Shown here: piece by piece, positions 1-5,706 of the stretch
How the letters are laid out: every line of letters starts with the position of its first letter
How positions within the stretch are numbered: the first letter of the stretch is position 1
NCBI GenBank assembly: GCA_905234005.1
Contig: CAJOFW010000183.1
Coordinates: 1 to 7,578 of the forward strand
Length of the DNA: 7,578 nucleotides
Source of the DNA: an uncultured Oscillospiraceae bacterium
Lineage (GTDB): Bacteria > Bacillota > Clostridia > Oscillospirales > Oscillospiraceae
Direction of reading: 5' to 3'
The notes under the pieces: model-generated
The model's database searches: none
Told to the model about the DNA's origin: nothing
What the model saw: only the letters and a program-made list of their open reading frames with translations
Position numbers and translations under genes: made by a program

Positions 1-2
1 TT

Positions 3-257
3 GAGCTGCTCGAGCTTCTTCTGGAGCAGCGCCGCCGCTGCGACAGGCTCGAGTGGGAGCTTGCCCAGGCCAGAAAGGAGATTCGCGACCAGCAGATCAA
101 GCTGGAGAACGCCGGCTCTCTCGCGGAGGCGTCTGCCATGATGACAAACGTCCTCAGCGAGGTGCAGAAGGCGACGGACATCTACAGGGAAAACCTCGGC
201 GTCGAGAAGGACGAGAGCAGCCGTGTCCTGACGCGGTCGATGCTTCGCGCCCGGTAA
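3..257 (+). CDS. C-terminal part of a coiled-coil protein (5' end outside window)
   Basis: The frame starting at base 3 is open from the window edge to TAA at 255-257, giving 84 residues of a protein whose start lies to the left. The visible part is highly charged and rich in Leu, Glu, Arg and Gln. A heptad-like amphipathic run (ELLELLLEQRRR, then LEWELAQARKEI) reads as a coiled coil over about the first 40 residues. It is followed by a more mixed segment with SLAEASAMMTNVLSEVQ and a basic tail ending MLRAR. There is no membrane segment or catalytic motif in this part. It resembles small coiled-coil proteins of unknown function found in Clostridia, but I cannot name a family. The last four codons and the stop fall inside a sequence related to the intergenic repeats at 4131 and 6676, so the C-terminus may have been set by a repeat insertion. 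Its function is unknown. Confidence 0.6.
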   Translation, partial: ELLELLLEQRRRCDRLEWELAQARKEIRDQQIKLENAGSLAEASAMMTNVLSEVQKATDIYRENLGVEKDESSRVLTRSMLRAR

Positions 258-270
258 CGGAGAGAAGCTT
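247..270 (+). repeat. Diverged short copy of the 3'-end intergenic repeat
   Basis: Bases 247-258 read GCGCCCGGTAAC, identical to 4205-4216 in the full repeat. They are followed by exactly six variable bases and then AAGCTT (265-270), the same spacing as in both full copies (4223-4228 and 6768-6773). The TAA inside the 12-mer is the stop codon of the upstream coding frame. The AT-rich 5' half of the repeat is not recognisable here, so this is either a truncated copy or an older, diverged one. Confidence 0.5.
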
Positions 271-297
271 CCGATCAAAGAGCGGCATAAAACCACG

Positions 298-324
298 GTG
301 AGCATACCTGCCCGGTATGCTCAC
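298..324. repeat. Perfect 11-bp inverted repeat upstream of the L,D-transpeptidase gene
   Basis: GTGAGCATACC (298-308) and GGTATGCTCAC (314-324) are exact reverse complements separated by five bases. There is no U-tract on the + strand after the stem, so it is a poor intrinsic terminator for the gene ending at 257. It lies 22 bases before the start codon at 347, where it could be a repressor operator or a leader hairpin close to the ribosome binding site. The role is not determined by the sequence. Confidence 0.6.
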
Positions 325-346
325 ATACGCATCCAAGAGGAGAGAG

Positions 347-682
347 ATGAAAACTACACGAATTGCGGCGCTGCTTCTTGCGCTGAGCATGACCTTCGGC
401 ATGGCGTTCGGCGGCATGCCGGCGCTGGCGGCGGAGGACGCGGGCGCGGCGGAGGCCGTGCTCGATGTATGGGACGGCGCAGAGGCGGACGATACGCCGG
501 CGGCGGAAGAAGCCGACCCGGCTGCGGAAACCGAAACCGACCCGGCTGCGGCGGATGAAACCGACCCGGCGACAGCAGCGGAATCCGATCCGGCTGCGGC
601 AAATGAAACCGACGCCGCTGCGGAGCGGAATCCGAACGGAATACAGACCCGGCGGCGGCGGAGATCATCGCCGCGTCGCTGA
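347..682 (+). CDS. N-terminal fragment: signal peptide plus acidic repeat linker
   Basis: As read, this frame gives 111 residues. Residues 1-28 form a Sec signal peptide: MKTTR basic head, hydrophobic core AALLLALSMTFGMAFGG, and an ALA cleavage motif near residue 27. Residues 29 to about 93 are low-complexity and acidic, with recurring ETDPAA / ESDPAA / NETDAA units, typical of a spacer between membrane or cell wall and folded domains. After about residue 93 the frame turns abruptly to Arg-rich nonsense (TRRRRRSSPRR), which marks the frameshift. The start at 347 is preferred over the in-frame ATG at 317 because only 347 has a Shine-Dalgarno sequence, and 317 lies inside the inverted repeat. 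If the frameshift is real, this fragment would be secreted without any catalytic domain. Confidence 0.6.
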   Translation: MKTTRIAALLLALSMTFGMAFGGMPALAAEDAGAAEAVLDVWDGAEADDTPAAEEADPAAETETDPAAADETDPATAAESDPAAANETDAAAERNPNGIQTRRRRRSSPRR

Positions 683-885
683 CGGTTGACGGCGTCTTCC
701 TCCGCTGGAGGGCGATTGACGGCGCGGCGGCGTACCGCGTTTACCGCCGTCTGGGAGACGGGGACTGGCAGGTCGTCGGCGAGACGGCGGAGAACGCCTT
801 CACCGACACGACGGCCCTCTCCGGCCGGACGTATACCTACGCCGTCTGCGCCCTTACCGACGGCGACGCGGCGCCCGACGGCGGC

Positions 886-2100
886 GTGACGGTCACCTTC
901 CTCGCCGCGCCGGTCTTGAAGCGGTGGGCAAACCTCGCGGCCGGCGTGAAGATCACCTGGAAGCAGATGAAGACCGCCGAGAGCTTCCTCGTCTACCGCC
1001 GCGCCCCCGGCGGGAGCTGGAAGCTGATCGCGACGGTCGAGGATCCGACGGCGGCGGCGTACATCGACGAGACCGCCGTGGGCGGCAAGTCCTACGAATA
1101 CACCGTCCGGGCCTGTCGGGGCGATGTGACGAGCGCCTGTGACGATACGGGCCTTGCCGTCATACGCGTCGATCCGCCCGCGCTCACGGACGCCATCCGC
1201 ACCGACGGCGGCGTCAAGGTCAAATGGGAGGCCGTGACCGGCGCGACGGGCTACAACGTCTACCGGAAGGTCACGGGCGAGGGCTGGGTCCTCGTCGGCA
1301 GCGTCCCGGCGGGCACGCTCCAATATACGGACGCGTCCGCGCCGCAGGGCCGGAACACGTTCATGGTTCGCGCCGTCATCGGCGACACGGAGGGCGCGTA
1401 TACCCCCGGCGGCATCAAACAGCGCGGCTTTGTGAAGGTCGACGGCAATACCTATTTCATCAAAAAGACAGGCGGCAAGGCACGCGGCTGGCTCAGCTTC
1501 AAGGGCAACACGTATTACATGGACGCCGACGGCGTCATGCAGACCGGCTGGCAGGTCATCGACGGCGTGCGGTACTACTTCTATAAGACGTCGCACGACG
1601 ACGGCCGGCCCGTCGGCGCGATGGCCGTGAGCACGACGGTCGGCAACTACGACCTCGACGAAAACGGCGTCGCCTCGCTCTCGGCCGCGTACATCATGAC
1701 GCAGAAGGCGCAGAGCTTCTCGAGCAGCACGAAATACCTGATCCTCGTGGATACCACCGGCTGCAAGACGGCGGTGTTCGAGGGCTCGTACCGGAACTGG
1801 ACGCTCAAATTCCTCTGGGACTGCACCCCCGGCAAGGAGTCCACGCCGACGCCGACCGGCTCGTATTCGATCAGCGGCAGGGGCTATTACTTCGTCTCCT
1901 ACGGCTCGTGGTGCTACTACTACACGATCATCGTCGGCGGGTACTACTTCCACAGCACGCTCTACAACGCCGACGGCTCCGTGCAGGACAGCCGCCTCGG
2001 CATGAACCTGTCCCACGGCTGCGTCCGCCTCGCCATCGCGAATGCGAAGTGGCTCTACGACAACGTCCCCAACGGCACCCGCGTCTACATCTACCGGTAA
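886..2100 (+). CDS. L,D-transpeptidase (YkuD domain) with FnIII-like domains and cell-wall-binding repeats
   Basis: This is the catalytic part of the split gene. YkuD L,D-transpeptidases use a Cys to make 3-3 cross-links in peptidoglycan, or attach proteins to it, outside the membrane. Counting from GTG 886 (404 residues), residues 7-97 and 98-176 are two FnIII-like domains (KITWK...FLVYRR; VKVKWEAV...YNVYRKV). Residues 181-246 are Gly/Trp/Tyr choline-binding-type repeats (GFVKVDGNTYF, GWLSFKGNTYYMDADGVMQTGW). About residues 264-404 are the YkuD domain. The hallmark motif is SHGCVRL at 376-382 with catalytic Cys379 (codon 2020-2022), and His356 precedes it in YYFHS. A further FnIII-like domain is encoded upstream in the same frame from about 661, so GTG 886 is only the first possible start after the frameshift and has no convincing ribosome binding site. 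Family assignment is firm; translation of this fragment alone is doubtful. Confidence 0.85.
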   Translation: MTVTFLAAPVLKRWANLAAGVKITWKQMKTAESFLVYRRAPGGSWKLIATVEDPTAAAYIDETAVGGKSYEYTVRACRGDVTSACDDTGLAVIRVDPPALTDAIRTDGGVKVKWEAVTGATGYNVYRKVTGEGWVLVGSVPAGTLQYTDASAPQGRNTFMVRAVIGDTEGAYTPGGIKQRGFVKVDGNTYFIKKTGGKARGWLSFKGNTYYMDADGVMQTGWQVIDGVRYYFYKTSHDDGRPVGAMAVSTTVGNYDLDENGVASLSAAYIMTQKAQSFSSSTKYLILVDTTGCKTAVFEGSYRNWTLKFLWDCTPGKESTPTPTGSYSISGRGYYFVSYGSWCYYYTIIVGGYYFHSTLYNADGSVQDSRLGMNLSHGCVRLAIANAKWLYDNVPNGTRVYIYR

Positions 2101-2109
2101 TCCGCAATG

Positions 2110-2133
2110 TTTGAAATGCCTGTTAATTTCAAA
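2110..2133. repeat. AT-rich inverted repeat before the 2141 promoter
   Basis: TTTGAAAT (2110-2117) and ATTTCAAA (2126-2133) are exact reverse complements with an 8-base gap. The pair ends seven bases before the -35 box at 2141. There is no U-tract, so it is not a convincing terminator for the transpeptidase gene; an upstream operator is possible. AAATGCC also occurs twice here (2114-2120 and 2132-2138). Confidence 0.35.
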
Positions 2134-2140
2134 ATGCCAC

Positions 2141-2169
2141 TTGCCTAACGGCCGGTTCAATGCTATACT
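2141..2169 (+). promoter_or_regulatory. Sigma-A-type promoter for the membrane protein/O-acyltransferase genes
   Basis: TTGCCT (2141-2146) and TATACT (2164-2169) are separated by 17 bases, and TG at 2161-2162 makes an extended -10. The predicted start is near 2176, about 40 bases before the TTG start codon of the small membrane protein. GTTCA (2155-2159) and TGAAC (2169-2173) form a short dyad around the -10 that could be an operator. Confidence 0.65.
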
Positions 2170-2216
2170 GAACACGCTGTTTGCGAGCACTACTTATGAG
2201 AAAGAAGGAAACTGCC

Positions 2217-2540
2217 TTGAAAAAGCTTCGTTTCGCGTTTTATCTGACCTGCATCGGCCTGATGCTGACGGCCCCGGCCTTTGCCGCGTATGTTGACCCG
2301 TCCGTCACCACGTTCGTGCTGCAGGCGGTCGTCGGCGTCGTCGTCGTCGCCGGCGCCGTCATCGGCGTCGTGTGGCGCAAGGCCAAGAAGAAGGCCATGG
2401 AAGCGCTGAATATCGACGAAAACGCCGGCAAGACCGTCGAGGACGACATCGTTGTCTTCGCGGACGACGCCGCCGCCGACGCCGCCCGGAAGGCCGAGGA
2501 GGCCGTTCAGGAGGCCGTTCAGGAGGCCACGGCGGAGTAA
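2217..2540 (+). CDS. Small membrane protein of unknown function, neighbour of the MBOAT gene
   Basis: From TTG 2217 this encodes 107 residues. The TTG is chosen because AGAAGG lies eight bases upstream; the in-frame ATG at 2196 and TTG at 2181 have no Shine-Dalgarno sequence. The N-terminus (KKLRFAFYLTCIGLMLTAPAFAA) is a signal peptide or first membrane segment. AYVDPSVTTFVLQ follows, then a strong transmembrane helix (AVVGVVVVAGAVIGVVW) and a basic cytoplasmic stop-transfer segment (RKAKKKA). The remainder is an acidic Ala/Glu-rich tail (IDENAGKTVEDDIVVFADD ... KAEEAVQEAVQEATAE) that could be helical or coiled. From memory, similar short proteins with an AY[IV]DPS motif sit beside AlgI-type O-acyltransferase genes in other Clostridia, but I know no assigned function. 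A structural or accessory role in the O-acylation complex is inference from position. The last codons contain a direct repeat of AGGAGGCCGTTC. Confidence 0.75.
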   Translation: MKKLRFAFYLTCIGLMLTAPAFAAYVDPSVTTFVLQAVVGVVVVAGAVIGVVWRKAKKKAMEALNIDENAGKTVEDDIVVFADDAAADAARKAEEAVQEAVQEATAE

Positions 2541-2560
2541 TCCCACTCCCCGCAATGGAA

Positions 2561-2594
2561 GCGCCCCCGGATATGATCGCATATCCGGGGGCGC
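2561..2594 (+). terminator. Very strong GC-rich hairpin between two genes (terminator or attenuator candidate)
   Basis: The 15-base arms 2561-2575 and 2580-2594 are exact reverse complements around an ATCG loop, beginning 20 bases after the TAA of the small membrane gene. There is no U-tract after the stem, so it is not a textbook intrinsic terminator. It could cause partial termination, pausing or 3'-end stabilisation ahead of the MBOAT gene at 2667. The 3' arm overlaps a tandem repeat that offers an alternative pairing partner. Confidence 0.55.
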
Positions 2595-2620
2595 TCCGGG
2601 TATTCGGGGGCGCTCCGGGT
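2586..2620 (+). repeat. Tandem 19-bp-period repeat overlapping the hairpin
   Basis: The 16-base unit CGGGGGCGCTCCGGGT occurs at 2586-2601 and again at 2605-2620. CGGGGGCGC of the second unit (2605-2613) can also pair with 2561-2569, so two mutually exclusive stems are possible in RNA. A third, partial CCGGGCGG follows at 2623. Confidence 0.6.
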
Positions 2621-2666
2621 TTCCGGGCGGCTTGGGTTATCACGTCATTCAAAAGGGGGGAGAGCC

Positions 2667-4130
2667 TTGGTATTTTCGAGCGCGATCTATCTCTTCGCGT
2701 TTTTCCCGGCGGCATACGCGGTCTACCGGCTGACGCCGGGCATCCGGGCGAAAAACGCGGTGCTTCTGTGCGTAAGCCTCGTGTTCTACTGCTTCGGCGG
2801 GCTGACGCGGGCGCCGGTGCTTCTCGCCTCGATTTTCGTGAACTGGGGCGCGGGGCGTGTGCTCGGCGCGTGGGACAAGGCGAAAAAACCGGCGCGGCGT
2901 GCCGTCATGACCCTGACGGCGGCGCTGAACGTCGGCCTTCTCGTTGTCTGCAAGTACCTCGGCTTTTTCGCGGAGACGCTGAACGCCCTGACGGGGCTGT
3001 CGCTGCCCGTGCCGTCGATCGCCCTGCCGCTCGGCGTGTCGTTTTTCACGTTCACGGGGCTGGGCTATGTGATCGAGGTCTACCGCAGGCCGTCGAACGT
3101 CTCGCGCAATCTCATCGACACCGCGCTGTACATCGCGCTGTTTCCGACGATCCTGTCCGGCCCGATCCTGTCGTGGAAATCGACCGCGCCGCAGCTCCGT
3201 GACCGGTCGTGTACGCCGGAGAAGACGGCGCGGGGTCTGCGCCGGTTCGTCCTCGGGCTGTCGAAGAAGCTGCTTATCGCCGACGTCGTCGGAGCGTTCG
3301 TCGACTCGGTCTACGCCGGGGCGGCGGTCGACGCCCGGGCGGCGTGGCTCGGGGCGCTGGGCTACGCCGTGCAGATCTACTTCGACTTCTCGGGCTACAC
3401 CGATATGGCGCTCGGCGTCGCCGCCGTCTTCGGCTTCGAGCTGCCCGAGAACTTCAGCCAACCGTACACCGCCCTCGGCATGACCGATTTCTGGAAGCGC
3501 TGGCACATCAGCCTCACGACGTGGTTTCGAAACTACCTCTATATGCCGATCGTCATGGCGAAGCCCCAGCAGCGGCTGTACAAAAAATGGGCCGCGAAGC
3601 ACGGCCGCCCCACGGCGAACCGGCTCGCGATTTTGATCCCGTCCGCCGTCGTGTGGCTGCTGACGGGACTGTGGCACGGCGCGGCGTGGAGCTTTGTGCT
3701 GTGGGGGCTGTGGCACGGGCTGTTCTGCGTGCTCGAGGGCGTCGGCGTCATCCGGACGGACGGCCTTGCGCAAACACGCGGCGGACGGGCCGTCCTGCGG
3801 ATGTACACGATCGCCGTCATCCTCGTGGGCACGGTGCTGTTCCGGGCGGAGAGCCTTGCGCAGGCCGGGTCGATGCTCGCGGCGATGGCCGCGGGCTGGC
3901 GGTTCACGGCGGCGGGCACGCTGCTTTTGCAGCGGTCGCTGACGGGGCTTACGGTGTTCTGCCTCGCCGCCGGCGTGATCGGCTGTCTGCCCGTCGTGCC
4001 GTGGCTCCGGGCGCACACGGGGCGCTGGGGGGAGCCTGCGTCCTACGCCGTGTGCGCGGCGCTGCTTGCGCTGTGCGTCATGAGCATCGCCGCGAACGGC
4101 TTCCAGCCGTTTATCTATCTGCAGTTTTGA
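2667..4130 (+). CDS. MBOAT family O-acyltransferase (AlgI/DltB/PatA-type)
   Basis: A 487-residue polytopic membrane protein, a typical length for AlgI-type enzymes, which move acetyl groups from a cytoplasmic donor to an extracytoplasmic polymer. The start TTG at 2667 is supported by GGGGGGAG (2655-2662) and by the family-typical N-terminus MVFSSAIYLFAFFPAAYAVY. Family signatures are in order: PLGVSFFTFTGLGYVIEVYR (121-140), FPTILSGPILSW (159-170), FDFSGYTDMALG (239-250), ENFSQPY...FWKRWHISLTTWFRNYLY (261-292) and LTGLWHGAAWSFVLWGLWHG (332-351). His280 and His337 match the two conserved MBOAT histidines, the second being the presumed catalytic one, so the enzyme looks intact. The SGNH-type partner gene follows, as in alg and pat O-acetylation loci. 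The substrate (peptidoglycan, teichoic acid or exopolysaccharide) cannot be read from the sequence; AlgI-like is closer than DltB because no dltA, dltC or dltD is present. Confidence 0.92.
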   Translation: MVFSSAIYLFAFFPAAYAVYRLTPGIRAKNAVLLCVSLVFYCFGGLTRAPVLLASIFVNWGAGRVLGAWDKAKKPARRAVMTLTAALNVGLLVVCKYLGFFAETLNALTGLSLPVPSIALPLGVSFFTFTGLGYVIEVYRRPSNVSRNLIDTALYIALFPTILSGPILSWKSTAPQLRDRSCTPEKTARGLRRFVLGLSKKLLIADVVGAFVDSVYAGAAVDARAAWLGALGYAVQIYFDFSGYTDMALGVAAVFGFELPENFSQPYTALGMTDFWKRWHISLTTWFRNYLYMPIVMAKPQQRLYKKWAAKHGRPTANRLAILIPSAVVWLLTGLWHGAAWSFVLWGLWHGLFCVLEGVGVIRTDGLAQTRGGRAVLRMYTIAVILVGTVLFRAESLAQAGSMLAAMAAGWRFTAAGTLLLQRSLTGLTVFCLAAGVIGCLPVVPWLRAHTGRWGEPASYAVCAALLALCVMSIAANGFQPFIYLQF

Positions 4131-4235
4131 ACCTTTTTCTTGAAAGAAAAAGTATCAAAAAGAACTTTGTATTCGCTTTGAAAAGGCAGCGTTTCCAAGG
4201 TTTTGCGCCCGGTAACAAAACAAAGCTTTTAATTT
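4131..4235 (+). repeat. AT-rich intergenic repeat, copy A (after the MBOAT gene)
   Basis: This starts one base after the TGA of the MBOAT gene and aligns without gaps to 6676-6780 (offset 2545). By hand count 86 of 100 bases from 4133 are identical. It is about 35% GC in a very GC-rich context. It opens with a hairpin of 9-base arms, CTTTTTCTT (4133-4141) and AAGAAAAAG (4144-4152). It also has a longer-range stem, GCTTTG (4175-4180) with CAAAGC (4221-4226). It lies inside a probable operon (MBOAT to SGNH-type gene), so it is likely transcribed. It could be a REP-like element, a weak terminator or a structured 3' UTR; there is no coding capacity of note. Confidence 0.8.
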
Positions 4236-4316
4236 GAGAACGTTTGCGGGCCCGGAAGCATCCGTGCCGACAGCGGTTCAAACGCACGCCGATTTTGCTT
4301 CGATGGGGGGAGCGCC

Positions 4317-5633
4317 ATGAAAACGATCTGGTACAGGCTCATCATCGCCGTGTTCTTCCTCGCCTGCCTCGCGCCCCTCGCGGGGCTTCTGATCGCCGGC
4401 CCGGCGGAGCCTGCCGCGAACGAGGCGGCGGCCCCGGCGCCGCGGGTGTTCGGCTATGACGGCTCGTTCAACCTCGATCTGCCCGACGAGCTGCGCGATT
4501 ACGTCGGCAAGGGCTTCTTTCCGAGGCTCGCGGCCATCACCGCGTGGGACACGCTCTGCGCCACGCTGTTTCACACGTCGTCGAACGACGACGTGCTTCT
4601 CGGCCCGGACGGCTGGCTGTTCTACGGCGCGGCGGTGAACGATATCTCCGGCGCGGGGCAGATGACCGACCGGGAGATCTGGTGCTGCGCCCGTTCGCTG
4701 GCGCTGATGCAGGAGTACGCCGCGAGCCGGGGGGCGCGGTTTCTGTTCGTGTCGCCGTGCGGGAAATACACGCTGTATCCGGAGCACGCGCCGTCGTATG
4801 TGACCGTGGCGGCGGGGTCGAACCGGGAGCGGCTGTACGACGCCCTCGACGAAATGGGCGTGGCAAACGTCGACCTGTACGGGCCGTTCACGGCCGTCGA
4901 CGAGGCGCTGTACTGGCGCTGGGACAGCCACTGGAACGGCAGAGGCGCCGCCCTCGCCGCGGACGAAATCCTGTCGGCGGCGGGGCTTCCAGGCGATTGG
5001 TTCGGCGGCGCGTTCATCGAACAGGACGGGCACACCGGCGACCTGTACGCGATGCTGTACCCGACCGGCACGGCGACCGAGGCCGACTACGCGCCCGCTT
5101 CGGGCTTCTCGTTTTCGTACACGAGCGATTTCCGCTCGACCGACGACATGACGATCACGACGGAGAACGCCGGCGCGGACGGGGCGCTGCTGCTGTTTCG
5201 GGATTCCTCCGGCCGGAGCCTCTATCCGTACCTCGCCGACCGCTTCGGCAGCGCGTACATCACCCGCATGAACAGCTACCGGCTCGACCTCATCGACGAG
5301 ACCGGCGCGACCGTCGTCGTGGCGGAGCTGGCCGAACGGACGCTGGACTATCTCTTGAAATACCCGGCTGTCTACCCGTCGCCGGTGCGTGACGCGGCGG
5401 TTCTGGCCGGCATGGAGGCCGTGGAGAGCGAGATTTCCGTCGGCGCGGCGGATAACGCGCCCGACGGGTGCGCGGCCGTCACGGGCACGCTGCCCGATGC
5501 GGCGGTCGACTCGCCGGTGTACGTCCTTGCCGATGGCGTCGTGTACGAGGCGATACCGGGGGCGGACGGCTTTCGGGCGTACCTCCCGGCCGGGACGGCG
5601 GCGGACGGGCTTGCCGTGTACGTCCGGCGGTGA
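4317..5633 (+). CDS. AlgJ/AlgX-like SGNH-type protein (DHHW family), probable O-acetyltransferase partner
   Basis: A 438-residue protein starting at ATG 4317 behind GGGGGGAG (4305-4312). Residues 8-28 are a single hydrophobic signal anchor, placing the rest outside the membrane. Residues 91-300 carry the AlgJ/AlgX fold signature. LLGPDGWLFYG (94-104) is the usual first block, and YWRWDSHWNGRGAALAADEI (199-218) has the conserved Asp203-x-His205-Trp. LLLFRDSSGRSLYPYLADRF (291-310) has the probable nucleophile Ser297. The 92-residue distance between the His and this Ser is close to that in AlgX (His176 to Ser269). In this family the protein transfers acetyl groups delivered by the MBOAT protein to the polymer. 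About 90 residues after residue 350 form a beta-rich C-terminal region I cannot assign. The gap to the MBOAT gene is 186 bases and contains repeat copy A, so expression of the two may not be strictly equal. The acceptor polymer is unknown. Confidence 0.82.
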   Translation: MKTIWYRLIIAVFFLACLAPLAGLLIAGPAEPAANEAAAPAPRVFGYDGSFNLDLPDELRDYVGKGFFPRLAAITAWDTLCATLFHTSSNDDVLLGPDGWLFYGAAVNDISGAGQMTDREIWCCARSLALMQEYAASRGARFLFVSPCGKYTLYPEHAPSYVTVAAGSNRERLYDALDEMGVANVDLYGPFTAVDEALYWRWDSHWNGRGAALAADEILSAAGLPGDWFGGAFIEQDGHTGDLYAMLYPTGTATEADYAPASGFSFSYTSDFRSTDDMTITTENAGADGALLLFRDSSGRSLYPYLADRFGSAYITRMNSYRLDLIDETGATVVVAELAERTLDYLLKYPAVYPSPVRDAAVLAGMEAVESEISVGAADNAPDGCAAVTGTLPDAAVDSPVYVLADGVVYEAIPGADGFRAYLPAGTAADGLAVYVRR

Positions 5634-5635
5634 CT

Positions 5636-5674
5636 TTCACAGAACGTTCACAGACGGTTTCCGATTCGTTCATG
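5636..5674 (+). promoter_or_regulatory. PHO-box-like array: four hexamers at 11-bp period
   Basis: TTCACA (5636-5641), TTCACA (5647-5652), TTTCCG (5658-5663) and TTCATG (5669-5674) are spaced exactly 11 bases apart, five between each. Firmicute PhoP binds TT(A/C/T)A(C/T)A-type repeats with about 5-bp spacers, and PhoB-family regulators in general use 11-bp direct repeats. The first two units match perfectly and the last two are degenerate. The array runs into a -35 region at 5672, the usual placement for activation. The regulator is inferred. Confidence 0.5.
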
Positions 5675-5700
5675 ACTTTTCGCGCCGGGTGCTGTATCAT
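5672..5700 (+). promoter_or_regulatory. Candidate promoter downstream of the PHO-like array
   Basis: ATGACT (5672-5677) and TATCAT (5695-5700) have a 17-base spacer, with predicted transcription start near 5707. The -35 is only a partial match to TTGACA, which suits an activator-dependent promoter. A perfect palindrome, CTGTAT-C-ATACAG (5692-5704), covers the -10 and may be an operator. Confidence 0.5.
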
Positions 5701-5706
5701 ACAGTC

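Larger units (their letters stand above)
347..2100 (+). pseudogene. Secreted L,D-transpeptidase gene interrupted by a one-base frameshift
   Basis: Two frames that clearly belong to one protein are split. The ATG at 347 has a good ribosome binding site (AGAGGAGAGAG). It encodes a signal peptide and acidic repeat linker in frame 2, which runs out at the TGA ending at 682. Frame 1 carries the linker's continuation (about 628 on) and a first FnIII-like domain from 661, with no usable start codon before GTG 886, which falls inside that domain. The linker repeats make sense in both frames if one base, probably a G in GCGGAG(G)CGGAATCC, is missing at about 626. Restoring it gives roughly 584 residues: signal peptide, Glu/Asp/Ala/Pro linker, three FnIII-like domains, cell-wall-binding repeats and a YkuD catalytic domain. 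Everything downstream is intact, including the catalytic Cys. That argues for a recent mutation or an assembly/sequencing error rather than an old pseudogene. Confidence 0.75.

Noticed and set aside
600..665. Programmed -1 ribosomal frameshifting joining the two parts of the transpeptidase
   Set aside because: No slippery heptamer of the X-XXY-YYZ form is present where the frames change, and no clear downstream pseudoknot is seen. A one-base loss explains the repeats in both frames better.
154..2190. A 678-codon open frame on the minus strand opposite the L,D-transpeptidase gene
   Set aside because: It is antisense to recognisable domains (signal peptide, FnIII, YkuD). Its Arg/Ala/Asp/Val composition is the usual reverse-strand shadow of a GC-rich gene. 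It has no family motif.
2649..4016. A 455-codon minus-strand open frame opposite the MBOAT gene
   Set aside because: The product is Arg/Glu/His-rich with no hydrophobic core or known motif, while the plus strand encodes a clear MBOAT protein.
3209..4237. A 342-codon plus-strand frame overlapping the MBOAT gene
   Set aside because: It is an Arg-rich frame-shifted reading of the MBOAT coding sequence, without a ribosome binding site.
4131..4237. Coding continuation or a small peptide in the gap between the MBOAT and SGNH-type genes
   Set aside because: The sequence is the AT-rich repeat shared with 6676-6780, where frames are not conserved. No start codon with a ribosome binding site is present.
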